A stretch of DNA of 64,000 nt from Rhodospirillaceae bacterium (GTDB lineage: Bacteria > Pseudomonadota > Alphaproteobacteria > Rhodospirillales > JABJKH01). The notes under the pieces are model-generated. The model was not told the origin of the DNA, did no database searches, and was given only the letters and a program-made list of their open reading frames with translations. The position numbers were made by a program, and so were the translations under genes. The number at the start of each line of letters is the position of its first letter. The stretch's first letter is position 1. The DNA is taken from contig JABJKH010000084.1 in assembly GCA_018660465.1 (NCBI GenBank), forward strand, positions 53,312-117,311, in the 5' to 3' direction. This document shows, in pieces, positions 17,356 through 25,476 of this stretch.

Positions 17356-18393
17356 TTAGCCTGCGACCGGCCTTCCCATAATTTCCGAATATCGTTCCGA
17401 AAACTTTGGCCACACCTCTGGATTAATGAACCTTTGGGGGCGTTTTCCGTCAAATATATTGATCCACTGATCCGCCGCCCATTTGGCCATATTAAACATA
17501 CAATCCGTAGTCACGCCGGCATTGTGCGGAGAGGCGATGACATTTTCGAACCTCATCAACGGGTGATCGTGTGCAGGAGGTTCCGCGTTGAAGACGTCAA
17601 CGCCTGCGCCCGCTAATCGCTTTGTCGCGATGGCATTTTCTAGGGCCACTTCATCGTGAATTCCACCCCGCGCCGTCGATATAAAGATAGCACTTGGTTT
17701 CATGGCATCGAATTCAGGCTCGCCAATCATACCCCTTGTTTCTTCCGTGAGCGGACAATTGATTGAAACGAAATCGGATTTGGACATTAAGTCTTTCAGC
17801 GTAACGGACATTGCGCCACGCTCAATGAAATCGTCATCCGTAATGTAAGGATCATAAGCAATGACATTCATTGAAAATACTTTTGCAATTTCCGCAAGCC
17901 GTCGCCCAACTTTGCCAAGCCCAATAATGCCAAGGGTGCGGCCCGTTAACTCACTCCCAACGTAATCCCACCGGGTCCAATTGCGGTCAACACGACGAAT
18001 GGCTCGGTCTGTCTGGATAATTTGTTTGGCGAGGCTCAACATCAAACCAATGACGTGTTGGGCGACCGATTCCGCATTGGCGCCAGATTGATTGGCAACC
18101 AATACGCCCGCTTCTGTGCAGGCATCAACATCAACCATATCATAGCCGGCACCACTTACTGATATCGCTAACAGGTTGGGACAGCGTGTCAGAAAGTCAG
18201 CGCTTGGGTAAAATTGCTCTTCTGTTTCCGTCGAGGGTAGACACTGATACCCATGTGCTGTCTCTAGAACCCGCCATGTCTGACCAGGATCATCGGAAAA
18301 CAACATTTTCATGAGTTCGATGGAGCTTGATGCGCTGATCGTTTCAGGCCCTATCGGGTCCATCCAATTTTCGAAATAAACCAAGTTAGCCAT
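17356..18393 (-). CDS. D-2-hydroxyacid dehydrogenase family protein
   Basis: A 345-residue NAD-dependent enzyme. The substrate domain has LLAISVSGAGYDMVDVDAC and NQSGANAESVAQHVIGLML. The nucleotide-binding loop is LGIIGLGKVGRRLAEIAK (about residues 155-172). The catalytic arginine is in FISTARGGI, the glutamate in the VDVFNAEPP region, and the histidine in SPHNAGVTTDCM. It interconverts a 2-hydroxy acid and a 2-oxo acid; the substrate is not evident. It is cytoplasmic and stands alone between two short unknown genes and a channel gene. Confidence 0.88.
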   Translation of the reverse strand: MANLVYFENWMDPIGPETISASSSIELMKMLFSDDPGQTWRVLETAHGYQCLPSTETEEQFYPSADFLTRCPNLLAISVSGAGYDMVDVDACTEAGVLVANQSGANAESVAQHVIGLMLSLAKQIIQTDRAIRRVDRNWTRWDYVGSELTGRTLGIIGLGKVGRRLAEIAKVFSMNVIAYDPYITDDDFIERGAMSVTLKDLMSKSDFVSINCPLTEETRGMIGEPEFDAMKPSAIFISTARGGIHDEVALENAIATKRLAGAGVDVFNAEPPAHDHPLMRFENVIASPHNAGVTTDCMFNMAKWAADQWINIFDGKRPQRFINPEVWPKFSERYSEIMGRPVAG

Positions 18394-18503
18394 TTTTCAA
18401 CAGACCCTGCGTCGTTAAGTTGTTAAACCAAATTTTAAAATCCACCGGATCAAGAATAAAAAGCATGTTTTTATCGAGTACAGCAAGCACCGTGGTGAGA
18501 GGA

Positions 18504-18743
18504 TTAATATAAAGACAGAAGGAGCGTAACCTCACTAAATCGCCGAGGTTTTATCGGCTGACCCGTCAGCAAGCCAATAACATGCGCCAACAAGGCGATC
18601 ACCACCAGCAGGCTAACAAATAGAAATACTTTCGCCGGATACCTAAGCGCCCCCGGTTCGTATTCCCGCCGGTCCATCCAAAGAGAAAACGCGAATACAG
18701 CTGCCGCGATGGCAAGAGCGATCAGCGTGACCGTGAGAGACAT
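18504..18743 (-). CDS. Small two-helix membrane protein of unknown function
   Basis: A 79-residue ORF with two clear transmembrane segments (about residues 4-20 and 41-62) joined by a charged loop (WMDRREYEPGALRYPAK). The tail is GQPIKPRRFSEVTLLL. No family is recognised. About 110 bases separate it from the convergent-side dehydrogenase start and 117 bases from the next gene, so it is probably its own transcription unit. Coding status is supported by the membrane-helix pattern. Confidence 0.55.
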   Translation of the reverse strand: MSLTVTLIALAIAAAVFAFSLWMDRREYEPGALRYPAKVFLFVSLLVVIALLAHVIGLLTGQPIKPRRFSEVTLLLSLY

Positions 18744-18860
18744 AAAACACGTTACCTTATTTATTCAGAAAGGCTGTTAATAATCGAGAAACCATTATCC
18801 GCTAAGTTATTCCATAGAATCAACACACTGCGACAAGACTCAAAAATCTGGGGGAGCATC

Positions 18861-19070
18861 ATGGCTCAAACTGTAAAATGCGGCGATAAATTTTTTAGAC
18901 CTGAAGCACCGGGAACTGTTTGGAATGTCGAACGCGTAATCGACATGCCTGGCCTTCCGCAACATGCTGAAATCGTGGCCTACGGTCTCAGAACAAAAAC
19001 CATGTTGTTGTCAGAAACGGCTCTTCTCGATCACCGGATGTGGCAAGCCTACGGTGAAAAGGCGGCTTAA
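18861..19070 (+). CDS. Small soluble protein of unknown function
   Basis: A 69-residue ORF preceded by GGGGGAGCATC, a strong ribosome site. The product (MAQTVKCGDKFFRPEAPGT...) looks like a small beta-rich domain with PGTVWNVERVIDMPGLPQHAEIV, and resembles short conserved proteins of alphaproteobacteria seen only as hypothetical. One cysteine. It is not in an obvious operon: the flanking genes point toward it or away from it. Function unknown. Confidence 0.55.
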   Translation: MAQTVKCGDKFFRPEAPGTVWNVERVIDMPGLPQHAEIVAYGLRTKTMLLSETALLDHRMWQAYGEKAA

Positions 19071-19130
19071 TCAGCCGTCTTTCGACACCCAGGATCATTC
19101 CTCGCCTCTCATTCCTGAGGTCAGGCATAG

Positions 19131-20360
19131 TTATCCGTTTGCGAACCGGGGAACGGCCTCGTCATTTATGGGGGCGTGAAGCGCGGCTGCGGTCAAGGCC
19201 AAGGCGATCCCCGCCCACCAAACAGGCATGTATGACCCAAAGTTATCGAAGAAGTAACCGCCCAGCCAAACCCCAAAGAAGGCTCCGACTTGGTGGCTAA
19301 AGAAAACGATGGCAAACAACGTCCCCATGTACCGCGTGCCAAAAATCTGCGCAACGATGCCAGAGGTTGGCGGGACGGTGCTGAGCCAAAAGAAACCCAT
19401 AAGCGCTGAAAAGATGAACACGGTTACATTGCTGATGGGGAACATAATAAAAGCCAAGATGATAAAAGCCCGACACGTATAAAGCCCACTCAACAAATAC
19501 TTTTTTCGATAGCGTCCAGAAAGAACCCCAGACACATAACTACCAACAACATTAAAGAACCCAATTAATGCCAGCGACCACGCCCCTGTGCCAGTAGGCA
19601 TCCCCAAATCAGTGAGGTAAGCGGGCAGATGCACACTAATAAAGGCGACATGAAAACCACACACGAAAAAGCCCGCAACCAGCAATCGGTACCCGTTATG
19701 GCGCGATGCTTCGGCTAGGATTGCGCGTAAGGTAAAGCTCTCTCCTCCGGCTTTCTTGGGTGGCGCAATGCGTTTTTCGACCCTTCCGATCACGAAAGAC
19801 ATAGCGATAACAATGGAGGCCAGAAGAGCCAGCAGCCCGTACGTCGCAGACCATCCGTAATTTGTGAGTAAAAGCTGGCTCAATGGCACGATCAAGAACT
19901 GCCCAGATGCGCCGACTGAAATTACGATGCCGATGGCCCAAGTTCGTTTCTCCGGGGGCATAACCCGCCCGACAACGCCAATGATAATTACATTTCCTGC
20001 AGCTGCCTGTGCCATACCGATAATCACGCCAGCACTGAGTTGAAAGGTCAGAGGATCGGTAGCATGCATCATCGTAAGAAGCCCAACCACGAAGAGGATG
20101 CCGCCGATGAAAATACTCTTTCCCGCCCCTGCTTTATCTGCAAACGCTGCAGCAAATGGTTGAAATGCACCCCACAACAGATTTTGCATGGCGATGGCGA
20201 AGGCAAACACTTCCCGTCCCCAGCCTAATTCCAAGCTCTGGGGTTTTAAGAACAGCCCGTAACTGGCACGAACGCCAAAAATTATCAGGACGCACATGGC
20301 ACCCGATATAAGAATGATCCAAGGCAGGTAGGCCGAAATTTTTGGTTGTTCGTTAGACAC
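19131..20360 (-). CDS. Major facilitator superfamily transporter (monocarboxylate/oxalate-formate-antiporter-like)
   Basis: The 409-residue protein has about twelve membrane helices. The N-terminal half shows SYGLFLKPQSLELGWGREVFAFA and ADKAGAGKSIFIGG, typical of the monocarboxylate/OFA type of MFS carriers. The central cytoplasmic loop is at about residues 190-215 (VEKRIAPPKKAGGES), and the second half repeats the fold with SGRYRKKYLLSG. It should move a small organic anion across the inner membrane. No neighbouring enzyme identifies the substrate. Confidence 0.85.
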   Translation of the reverse strand: MSNEQPKISAYLPWIILISGAMCVLIIFGVRASYGLFLKPQSLELGWGREVFAFAIAMQNLLWGAFQPFAAAFADKAGAGKSIFIGGILFVVGLLTMMHATDPLTFQLSAGVIIGMAQAAAGNVIIIGVVGRVMPPEKRTWAIGIVISVGASGQFLIVPLSQLLLTNYGWSATYGLLALLASIVIAMSFVIGRVEKRIAPPKKAGGESFTLRAILAEASRHNGYRLLVAGFFVCGFHVAFISVHLPAYLTDLGMPTGTGAWSLALIGFFNVVGSYVSGVLSGRYRKKYLLSGLYTCRAFIILAFIMFPISNVTVFIFSALMGFFWLSTVPPTSGIVAQIFGTRYMGTLFAIVFFSHQVGAFFGVWLGGYFFDNFGSYMPVWWAGIALALTAAALHAPINDEAVPRFANG

Positions 20361-20538
20361 GTTGATTTTCCTCAGGCGGGATTAGTCGAGCGCGCGCCAG
20401 TCTATGCGGGAAAGACAGGTCACACCATACGCTTAATACACATTGCCGCTATGTGTTGGTATATTCGGCCAATTGTCCTGGGCGCTAAATTGTGCTTTGA
20501 TTTTTCACATGAATTCACAGGCAGCTCAATCGAAGGTT

Positions 20539-20922
20539 ATGAAACAGTTTGGTTGGTTGGCGCTCGCAATCGGCCTTTTCATGCTCTCCCAGCCTGTCCT
20601 CGCAGATGGAATTGCCACCAGAGGCCTGAAATTTGCCGAACAACCCTGTTCCAGGTGCCATGTCGTCGGCAATAATAGGTTTGGCGGCATTGGCAGCACA
20701 CCATCGTTTCGGGTTTTTGCTAGAATGATGCAACAGAATGAACAGTCCGTTTTGGTACGCTTTCGAACATTCTACCTTCGACCACCGCACCCCCCTTTCG
20801 TACAGGTTGATGGTGTCGCACGATCGACAAAGGACACACCTACTATTGCACAATTCGAGGTTAACCAGGATAATTTAGAAGATATTATCGCCTATGTTCA
20901 AAGCTTGAAAAAAGCCCTGTAG
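20539..20922 (+). CDS. Periplasmic c-type cytochrome (single heme)
   Basis: Starting at the ATG at 20539 (after CGAAGGTT) gives 127 residues with a signal peptide (MKQFGWLALAIGLFML ... VLADG). One heme-attachment motif C-x-x-C-H (EQPCSRCHVVG) follows at about residue 38, and a probable distal methionine is in ARMMQQNEQ. The pattern is that of a small class I cytochrome c; the C-terminal helix IAYVQSLKKAL is typical. It carries electrons in the periplasm. It is followed by two same-strand genes (21 kb channel region). Confidence 0.85.
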   Translation: MKQFGWLALAIGLFMLSQPVLADGIATRGLKFAEQPCSRCHVVGNNRFGGIGSTPSFRVFARMMQQNEQSVLVRFRTFYLRPPHPPFVQVDGVARSTKDTPTIAQFEVNQDNLEDIIAYVQSLKKAL

Positions 20923-20953
20923 GCATCCGTCCAAGACCAAAGTTAGGATATAA

Positions 20954-21265
20954 ATGGAAGTTAATCCCAAACGCAGGCTCAGCGCCTTAATCTTAAATAC
21001 AGTTGGCATTATATTGCTGCTTGTTGGGGGGTATGTGTCCCATTGGGTGACGGTTGCAGGGGGCCTTTGCTTTGGTATTGGCACATTATTGTGGGGTATT
21101 GAATTTCGCCACAGTCAGTATAATCCAGACGAGGATGACATTGAAGATGATGGGATGGTTTTCGTAAGCCGCGACCCCAGTCAGTATCTCCCGCAAAAGA
21201 AAAAACAAGAATGGCAGGAAGAACTGGATACACTGGAACTCGAACGGCGTCATAAGATCTGCTAA
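20954..21265 (+). CDS. Small membrane protein with acidic cytoplasmic tail, unknown function
   Basis: The 103-residue product has two hydrophobic helices (about residues 9-27 and 32-50) and then a strongly charged tail (NPDEDDIEDDGM ... KKKQEWQEELDTLELERRHK) that is predicted to be helical or coiled. It lies 31 bases after the cytochrome c gene and 22 bases before the pentapeptide channel gene on the same strand, so it is likely in one operon. No family is recognised. Confidence 0.6.
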   Translation: MEVNPKRRLSALILNTVGIILLLVGGYVSHWVTVAGGLCFGIGTLLWGIEFRHSQYNPDEDDIEDDGMVFVSRDPSQYLPQKKKQEWQEELDTLELERRHKIC

Positions 21266-21287
21266 TCTGACCTAACGGAATCTCTGC

Positions 21288-22262
21288 ATGCCCAAACAAT
21301 GTTCCTTCGTCGGTACGACAAACAAACGATGCCCCGGCACGGCTGAGAATGATGATTTGTGCCACTGGCACGATCCAAACGAAACCAAGAACCGGCCCCG
21401 GGACCGCCGAGATTTGGAAGCCTGGGCAAAAAGCGGCAAACCTATGGAAGGGTTTTCGTTACGCTACGCCGATCTGGAAAATATTGATCTGGTCAATAAG
21501 GATAGCGACGAAGGCTTCAACCTTACCAATGCTGATCTCAATCACGCCAACCTCCGCGGTGCACATCTTTACAATATTGACCTAAAGGGAAGCGCGCTTC
21601 TTAAAGCTGATTTCCGGCATGCCAATCTAAATTTTGCGGACATGCGGGACACCGACATCTTGGGCGCAGATATGACCAAGGCCAGGATCGAGCACACAAA
21701 ATGGGGCGACAAAGTTCGTCAAGAAAACTTGGCTGAGATCGCGATTAAGCAAAACCAACATGAGGAAGCGCTCGATTATTATCAGCAAGCCGAGGAAACT
21801 TATCGTGCACTTTGCACCGTCTGCGAAGCGGAAGGTCAGTTCGAAGAAGCGGGCCAGTTCTATTACCGAGAAATGATCGCCCGAAGGCATCAATTACCAT
21901 TGCTTTCCAGCAAACGATTGCTTTCCAAGATGGTGGATTTCATGTGTGCCTATGGCGAAAGCCCGGCACGGGTGATCGGCATCTCAATTGTCTTAATTCT
22001 GTTTTGTGCCGTGTTTTATTTCTTTCTTGGAATTGATAATGAAGGTTTGGCCATTGTTTTCCGCCCGGATAAAGATTTGACCGAAAACGTGCTCGCATTG
22101 GGGAACTGCATTTATTTCAGCGTCGTTACATTTACGACACTGGGGTACGGCGACATTACACCAATTGGCTTGGCACGGTTTATTGCGACAATTGAGGCTT
22201 TCTCCGGAACCTTTATCTTGGCACTTTTCGTTGTTGTCTTCGCCAAGAAAATGATGCGCTGA
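21288..22262 (+). CDS. Pentapeptide-repeat protein fused to a two-helix potassium channel pore
   Basis: The 324-residue protein combines three parts. An N-terminal Cys/His-rich knuckle (QCSFVGTTNKRC ... DLCHWHDP, residues 3-29) may bind zinc. A pentapeptide-repeat segment (about residues 58-125: NADLNHANLRGAHL, KADFRHANLNFADM) forms a right-handed beta helix. After a helical, TPR-like stretch (about 140-200, with YYQQAEETYRALC) come two membrane helices flanking the K+ filter TLGYGD. Pentapeptide-channel fusions are known in bacteria, but their gating signal is not. It is followed 8 bases later by an FNT channel gene. Confidence 0.85.
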   Translation: MPKQCSFVGTTNKRCPGTAENDDLCHWHDPNETKNRPRDRRDLEAWAKSGKPMEGFSLRYADLENIDLVNKDSDEGFNLTNADLNHANLRGAHLYNIDLKGSALLKADFRHANLNFADMRDTDILGADMTKARIEHTKWGDKVRQENLAEIAIKQNQHEEALDYYQQAEETYRALCTVCEAEGQFEEAGQFYYREMIARRHQLPLLSSKRLLSKMVDFMCAYGESPARVIGISIVLILFCAVFYFFLGIDNEGLAIVFRPDKDLTENVLALGNCIYFSVVTFTTLGYGDITPIGLARFIATIEAFSGTFILALFVVVFAKKMMR

Positions 22263-22270
22263 GAGCTGTA

Positions 22271-23128
22271 ATGGACGAAACGCCCCAACGCAGGTCTATC
22301 GACATCGATGCTTACGCACCGCCGGAAATCGCTTCCAGGATTGAAACGGCAGGCGTCAAGAAAGCTCACTTGCCTGTATTACAGACGATGGTTCTAGCCG
22401 TGTTGGCTGGAGCCTTTATTGCCTTTGGCGGCATGTTTTATACGCTTGTCGTTACCGACAGTGGAATGGGGTTCGGACCCCAAAGACTCTTGGGTGGGAT
22501 TGCGTTTTCCCTCGGGCTTATTCTCGTCGTTATAGCGGGTGCAGAACTGTTTACCGGCAACAACCTTATCGTCATGGCGTGGGCTGAAAATAAAATCAGC
22601 ACTCATCAACTAATGCGAAATTGGCTGCTGGTCTACATCGGAAATTTTGTTGGTGCAATGGCAACAGCGTTGATCGTTTACTGGTCCGGAATTCTATCAC
22701 TTGGCGATGGAGCACTTGGCGAAACAGCCAAAGCAATCGCCCACGGCAAAGTGCAGTTACCGTTTATGGAAGCCTTCTTAAGGGGGGTGCTGTGTAACAC
22801 CCTGGTCTGCCTTGCTGTTTGGCTGTGTTTTGCCGCCCACACCGTGACCGGAAAAATTCTGGCAATTATTTTTCCCGTCTCAGCCTTTGTCGCGTTGGGA
22901 TTCGAGCACTCGGTGGCCAACATGTATCTTATCCCCATCGGCTATCTGGCAAGCGTCGGCGACTCATCGGCGACCGGATTGATGAGCTATTTCACAGCAA
23001 CAAACGGCATCACCCTCAGCGGCTTTATCGGGAACTTGGTTCCCGTCACTTTAGGAAACATTGTTGGCGGCAGCGTGTTCGTCGCACTGGTTTATTGGAT
23101 CGTCTACCTGCGCGACACCGACTCATAA
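22271..23128 (+). CDS. Formate/nitrite transporter (FNT) family channel
   Basis: The 285-residue protein has six membrane helices and FNT signatures: FIAFGGMFYTLVVTD, the broken-helix segment AGAELFTGNNLIV, RNWLLVYIGNFVGA, LRGVLCNTLVCLAVWL and GFEHSVANMYLIPIG (with the conserved central-pore histidine). It should pass formate, nitrite, hydrosulfide or a similar small anion across the inner membrane. It begins 8 bases after the pentapeptide channel and overlaps the convergent amidohydrolase by 6 bases. Confidence 0.9.
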   Translation: MDETPQRRSIDIDAYAPPEIASRIETAGVKKAHLPVLQTMVLAVLAGAFIAFGGMFYTLVVTDSGMGFGPQRLLGGIAFSLGLILVVIAGAELFTGNNLIVMAWAENKISTHQLMRNWLLVYIGNFVGAMATALIVYWSGILSLGDGALGETAKAIAHGKVQLPFMEAFLRGVLCNTLVCLAVWLCFAAHTVTGKILAIIFPVSAFVALGFEHSVANMYLIPIGYLASVGDSSATGLMSYFTATNGITLSGFIGNLVPVTLGNIVGGSVFVALVYWIVYLRDTDS

Positions 23129-24031
23129 AGGCTCAGCCGCCATCCCTTCGAGCTTGTACACCCCAACGGCGGTATCATGCAGGATCGCCCGTTGATCAGC
23201 TTCTGGTAAATGAGCGATTGCCTTCCGGTGGGCCGTAACGATGGGCGCATATGGCGTCCACAGCATTTCAATTGGATAATTGGAACCAAACAAGCACCGT
23301 TCCGGTGGGAAGATTTCCAACGTCTGACCAATCAATTCGGCGATGTGGTCTTCTGAATTCTCGTGAATAAACGTGCCGAAGGCGGACAGCTTACAGAATA
23401 CATTGGGCTGATCCGCCAGCGCTTTCATGCCGTCGCGCCAGAGAGCCAACCCTTCGGGGGAGCGATCTTCGGCCATGCCTGCGTGCTGGAGGATTTGAGG
23501 AATTCCAGGATAGTCCGCCGCGAGCTTGGCCGCATCTTTCATTTGTGAGGCAAAGACCTGCAAGTCAAACGACCAGCCATAGTCTTGAAGCCGCGCAAAA
23601 TTCTTGCGCCAAGTCGTATCGTTCATGACATCCGGGCGGGGTTGAATGCGATAAAGATCATTTTCGTGCCAATGGAGTTGATGACGAATGCCTCGCATTT
23701 TCGGAAATGCGCTTAGTTTTTTCAATGTTTCAGGAGAATCGTCATCGAAGAAATTGGTATAAGCGACAATGCCATGTGGCCACCCCAGGCGGTCCGATAC
23801 GCTCTGCACCCAAGCCGCTTCATCAACGGCTTGTTCCGGGGCCCAATTGACCTGCAGATAAACCGATCCAACGATACCTGAGCCCGCCATATCGGCCATC
23901 AGATCTTCCATCAAATAATCCCGGCGCAGTCCCTCGTAAGGGCCAAAGACGCGTGTAACCTCAGGCCCGTTCAGCCACGGCAAGTCGGCATGACGCCAAA
24001 TATGGTGGTGCGAATCTAATATTGGAATCAT
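23123..24031 (-). CDS. Amidohydrolase-2 family (TIM-barrel lactonase/decarboxylase-like)
   Basis: From the ATG at 24031 the product is 302 residues, beginning MIPILDSHHHIWRHADLPWL. The DSHHHIW strand-1 metal motif, VGSVYLQVNW, MRGIRHQLHW and a terminal LFGSNYPIEMLW with the catalytic acid region (here N-Y-P in place of the usual D-W-P) match the amidohydrolase-2 family that includes L-fucono-lactonase and 2-pyrone-4,6-dicarboxylate hydrolase. It hydrolyses a lactone or decarboxylates an aromatic acid; the substrate is unknown. An upstream in-frame ATG (24067) would overlap the previous gene. It starts 4 bases after that gene's stop. Confidence 0.82.
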   Translation of the reverse strand: MIPILDSHHHIWRHADLPWLNGPEVTRVFGPYEGLRRDYLMEDLMADMAGSGIVGSVYLQVNWAPEQAVDEAAWVQSVSDRLGWPHGIVAYTNFFDDDSPETLKKLSAFPKMRGIRHQLHWHENDLYRIQPRPDVMNDTTWRKNFARLQDYGWSFDLQVFASQMKDAAKLAADYPGIPQILQHAGMAEDRSPEGLALWRDGMKALADQPNVFCKLSAFGTFIHENSEDHIAELIGQTLEIFPPERCLFGSNYPIEMLWTPYAPIVTAHRKAIAHLPEADQRAILHDTAVGVYKLEGMAAEPL

Positions 24032-24035
24032 ATGG

Positions 24036-24899
24036 TTAGCCCCCGAATGCGCCTTTATTGGCTTCAAGCCATTCTTTCAGTGTTCGGGGCGCGTGTCCCG
24101 TCAATTTCTGAACCCACTCACTTTCATGGGCCATGCCGCCTTTGGCAACAAATCCCATCATTCCCCCCATGTGGGCAATCAACCAATCTGGCATGCCTTT
24201 GTCTTCCATGGCTTTCTTTGCGGCTTCCGGCGGCACTTGAACGTATTCGATTTCCCGGCCCAGAACATCCGACATCGTGTTAACAACGTCTTCCATGGTC
24301 ACAGCAGCCCCGGCGAGATAATAGGCAGCACCTTGGTAAGACTTATTCGTCAGCAGTTCCGCAGCACACTCACCGACATCCGCCGGGTGAACCATGGAAA
24401 TAACCGTTTCTTTTGGCAGAGCCGTAATCAGCTTATTCATGGCGACAACAGGAGCCGCCATGTTCATTAGATTACTCGTGAAAAAATTAGGCTGGCTAAT
24501 CGCCCAATCGATGGCGCCTTTGCGGACTTCTTGTTCGACGACGTAATGGTTGCGAATGATCTCAGACGGCGCATCTGCGGTGACGCCTTTTTCACTACCC
24601 GAAGATTTAACTAAGTAAGAAACACCAGCGCGCTTTGCCGCTTCCAAACCATTGAGTTCCATTTCCGCCAGTTTCGGGCTGTGACCGCACAGGAGATAAA
24701 GCGTATCAAGTCCGGCGAACGCCGCATCCAAACTGCTGGGATCGCTTAGATCACCCTGAATCAAATTAACATCCCCGCCCAATTTTTCCGCTGCTGCAGC
24801 AGGATCGCGCACAATACACTTAAAATCCGCACCCTTCGCCTTGAGCGCTGCCACCACCTGAGAACCGGTTACGCCGGTCCCGCCTAATACACCAATCAT
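24036..24899 (-). CDS. NmrA/QorB-like atypical SDR (NAD(P)H-binding) protein
   Basis: The 287-residue Rossmann protein begins MIGVLGGTGVTGSQVVAALK, the T-G-x-x-G-x-x-G loop of the NmrA-type atypical SDRs. It has no Y-x-x-x-K catalytic pair. Body motifs are LDTLYLLCG, VSYLVKSSG and IDWAISQPNFFTSNLM, as in NAD(P)H-dependent quinone reductases of the QorB type or redox sensors. The C-terminal half (GAAYYLAGAAVTMEDVV) forms the substrate lobe. It stands in a run of three short-spaced minus-strand genes with the YciI-like gene and the amidohydrolase. Confidence 0.83.
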   Translation of the reverse strand: MIGVLGGTGVTGSQVVAALKAKGADFKCIVRDPAAAAEKLGGDVNLIQGDLSDPSSLDAAFAGLDTLYLLCGHSPKLAEMELNGLEAAKRAGVSYLVKSSGSEKGVTADAPSEIIRNHYVVEQEVRKGAIDWAISQPNFFTSNLMNMAAPVVAMNKLITALPKETVISMVHPADVGECAAELLTNKSYQGAAYYLAGAAVTMEDVVNTMSDVLGREIEYVQVPPEAAKKAMEDKGMPDWLIAHMGGMMGFVAKGGMAHESEWVQKLTGHAPRTLKEWLEANKGAFGG

Positions 24900-24923
24900 G
24901 TCGCTTTATCCTTTTTCGTCTCG

Positions 24924-25211
24924 TTAATCCCGATTGTCGACGCGCTTTGAAAAGGCGCGCACCTCAACCAATTCCCAAAGGTCGGCTGCGACCAAGGGGT
25001 CATCTTTTTGAAACGCCTCAATTTCGGCTCGATCTGCTGCTTCCACAACGTAGAGACTACCCACAACGGTTTCGCCATCATCATCAACTAAGGGCCCTGA
25101 CATCACGATCTTGACCGATGCCTGCGCAAGATAGTCCCGATGCGGTTGCATGACAGCAGCGCGTTTTTCCGCCATCCCTGGTTTATCAATACAAAATATC
25201 GCAAACAGCAT
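24924..25211 (-). CDS. YciI-family protein
   Basis: A 95-residue dimeric alpha/beta-barrel protein. It begins MLFAIFCIDKPGMAEKR, has HRDYLAQASVKIVMSGPL, with the histidine-aspartate pair typical of YciI, and GSLYVVEAADRAEIEAFQKDDP at the centre. YciI-like proteins are small, probably catalytic (hydrolase or isomerase-like) proteins of uncertain function. It is the first gene of a likely operon with the NmrA-like and amidohydrolase genes (24 bases to the next start). Confidence 0.85.
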   Translation of the reverse strand: MLFAIFCIDKPGMAEKRAAVMQPHRDYLAQASVKIVMSGPLVDDDGETVVGSLYVVEAADRAEIEAFQKDDPLVAADLWELVEVRAFSKRVDNRD

Positions 25212-25317
25212 TTACATCCCCCTGTATGGAACATTCATCTTGGAGTCATGCTAGCGTGTAATATACGAAATACAACACACACGGAGAGTAAGAATAGTGC
25301 CGAATTTTTAAAGGTGC

Positions 25318-25476
25318 TTATTTATCGACGCTGATCCCGACATAGGAAAAAATAGAGGCCCACACATCAGGCAGGCCGTAGATCTTGGCTACAGTCGGCA
25401 TCATCGGGACAATCATGCCAACGATGAGCACAAGTCCGATGATCAGTCGGCGTTTTTCTTGCTGGGTCAACTTCAT
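25318..25476 (-). CDS. Tiny single-helix membrane protein (52 aa)
   Basis: The product runs MKLTQQEKRRLIIGLVLIVG on to a TAA at 25318, 52 residues in total. A basic start (KLTQQEKRR) is followed by one hydrophobic helix (about residues 11-30) and a short tail. Its ATG overlaps the TGA of the preceding membrane gene in an ATGA arrangement (25473-25476), strong evidence for coupled translation. No family is recognised; it may be an accessory subunit of the membrane protein upstream. Confidence 0.6.
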   Translation of the reverse strand: MKLTQQEKRRLIIGLVLIVGMIVPMMPTVAKIYGLPDVWASIFSYVGISVDK

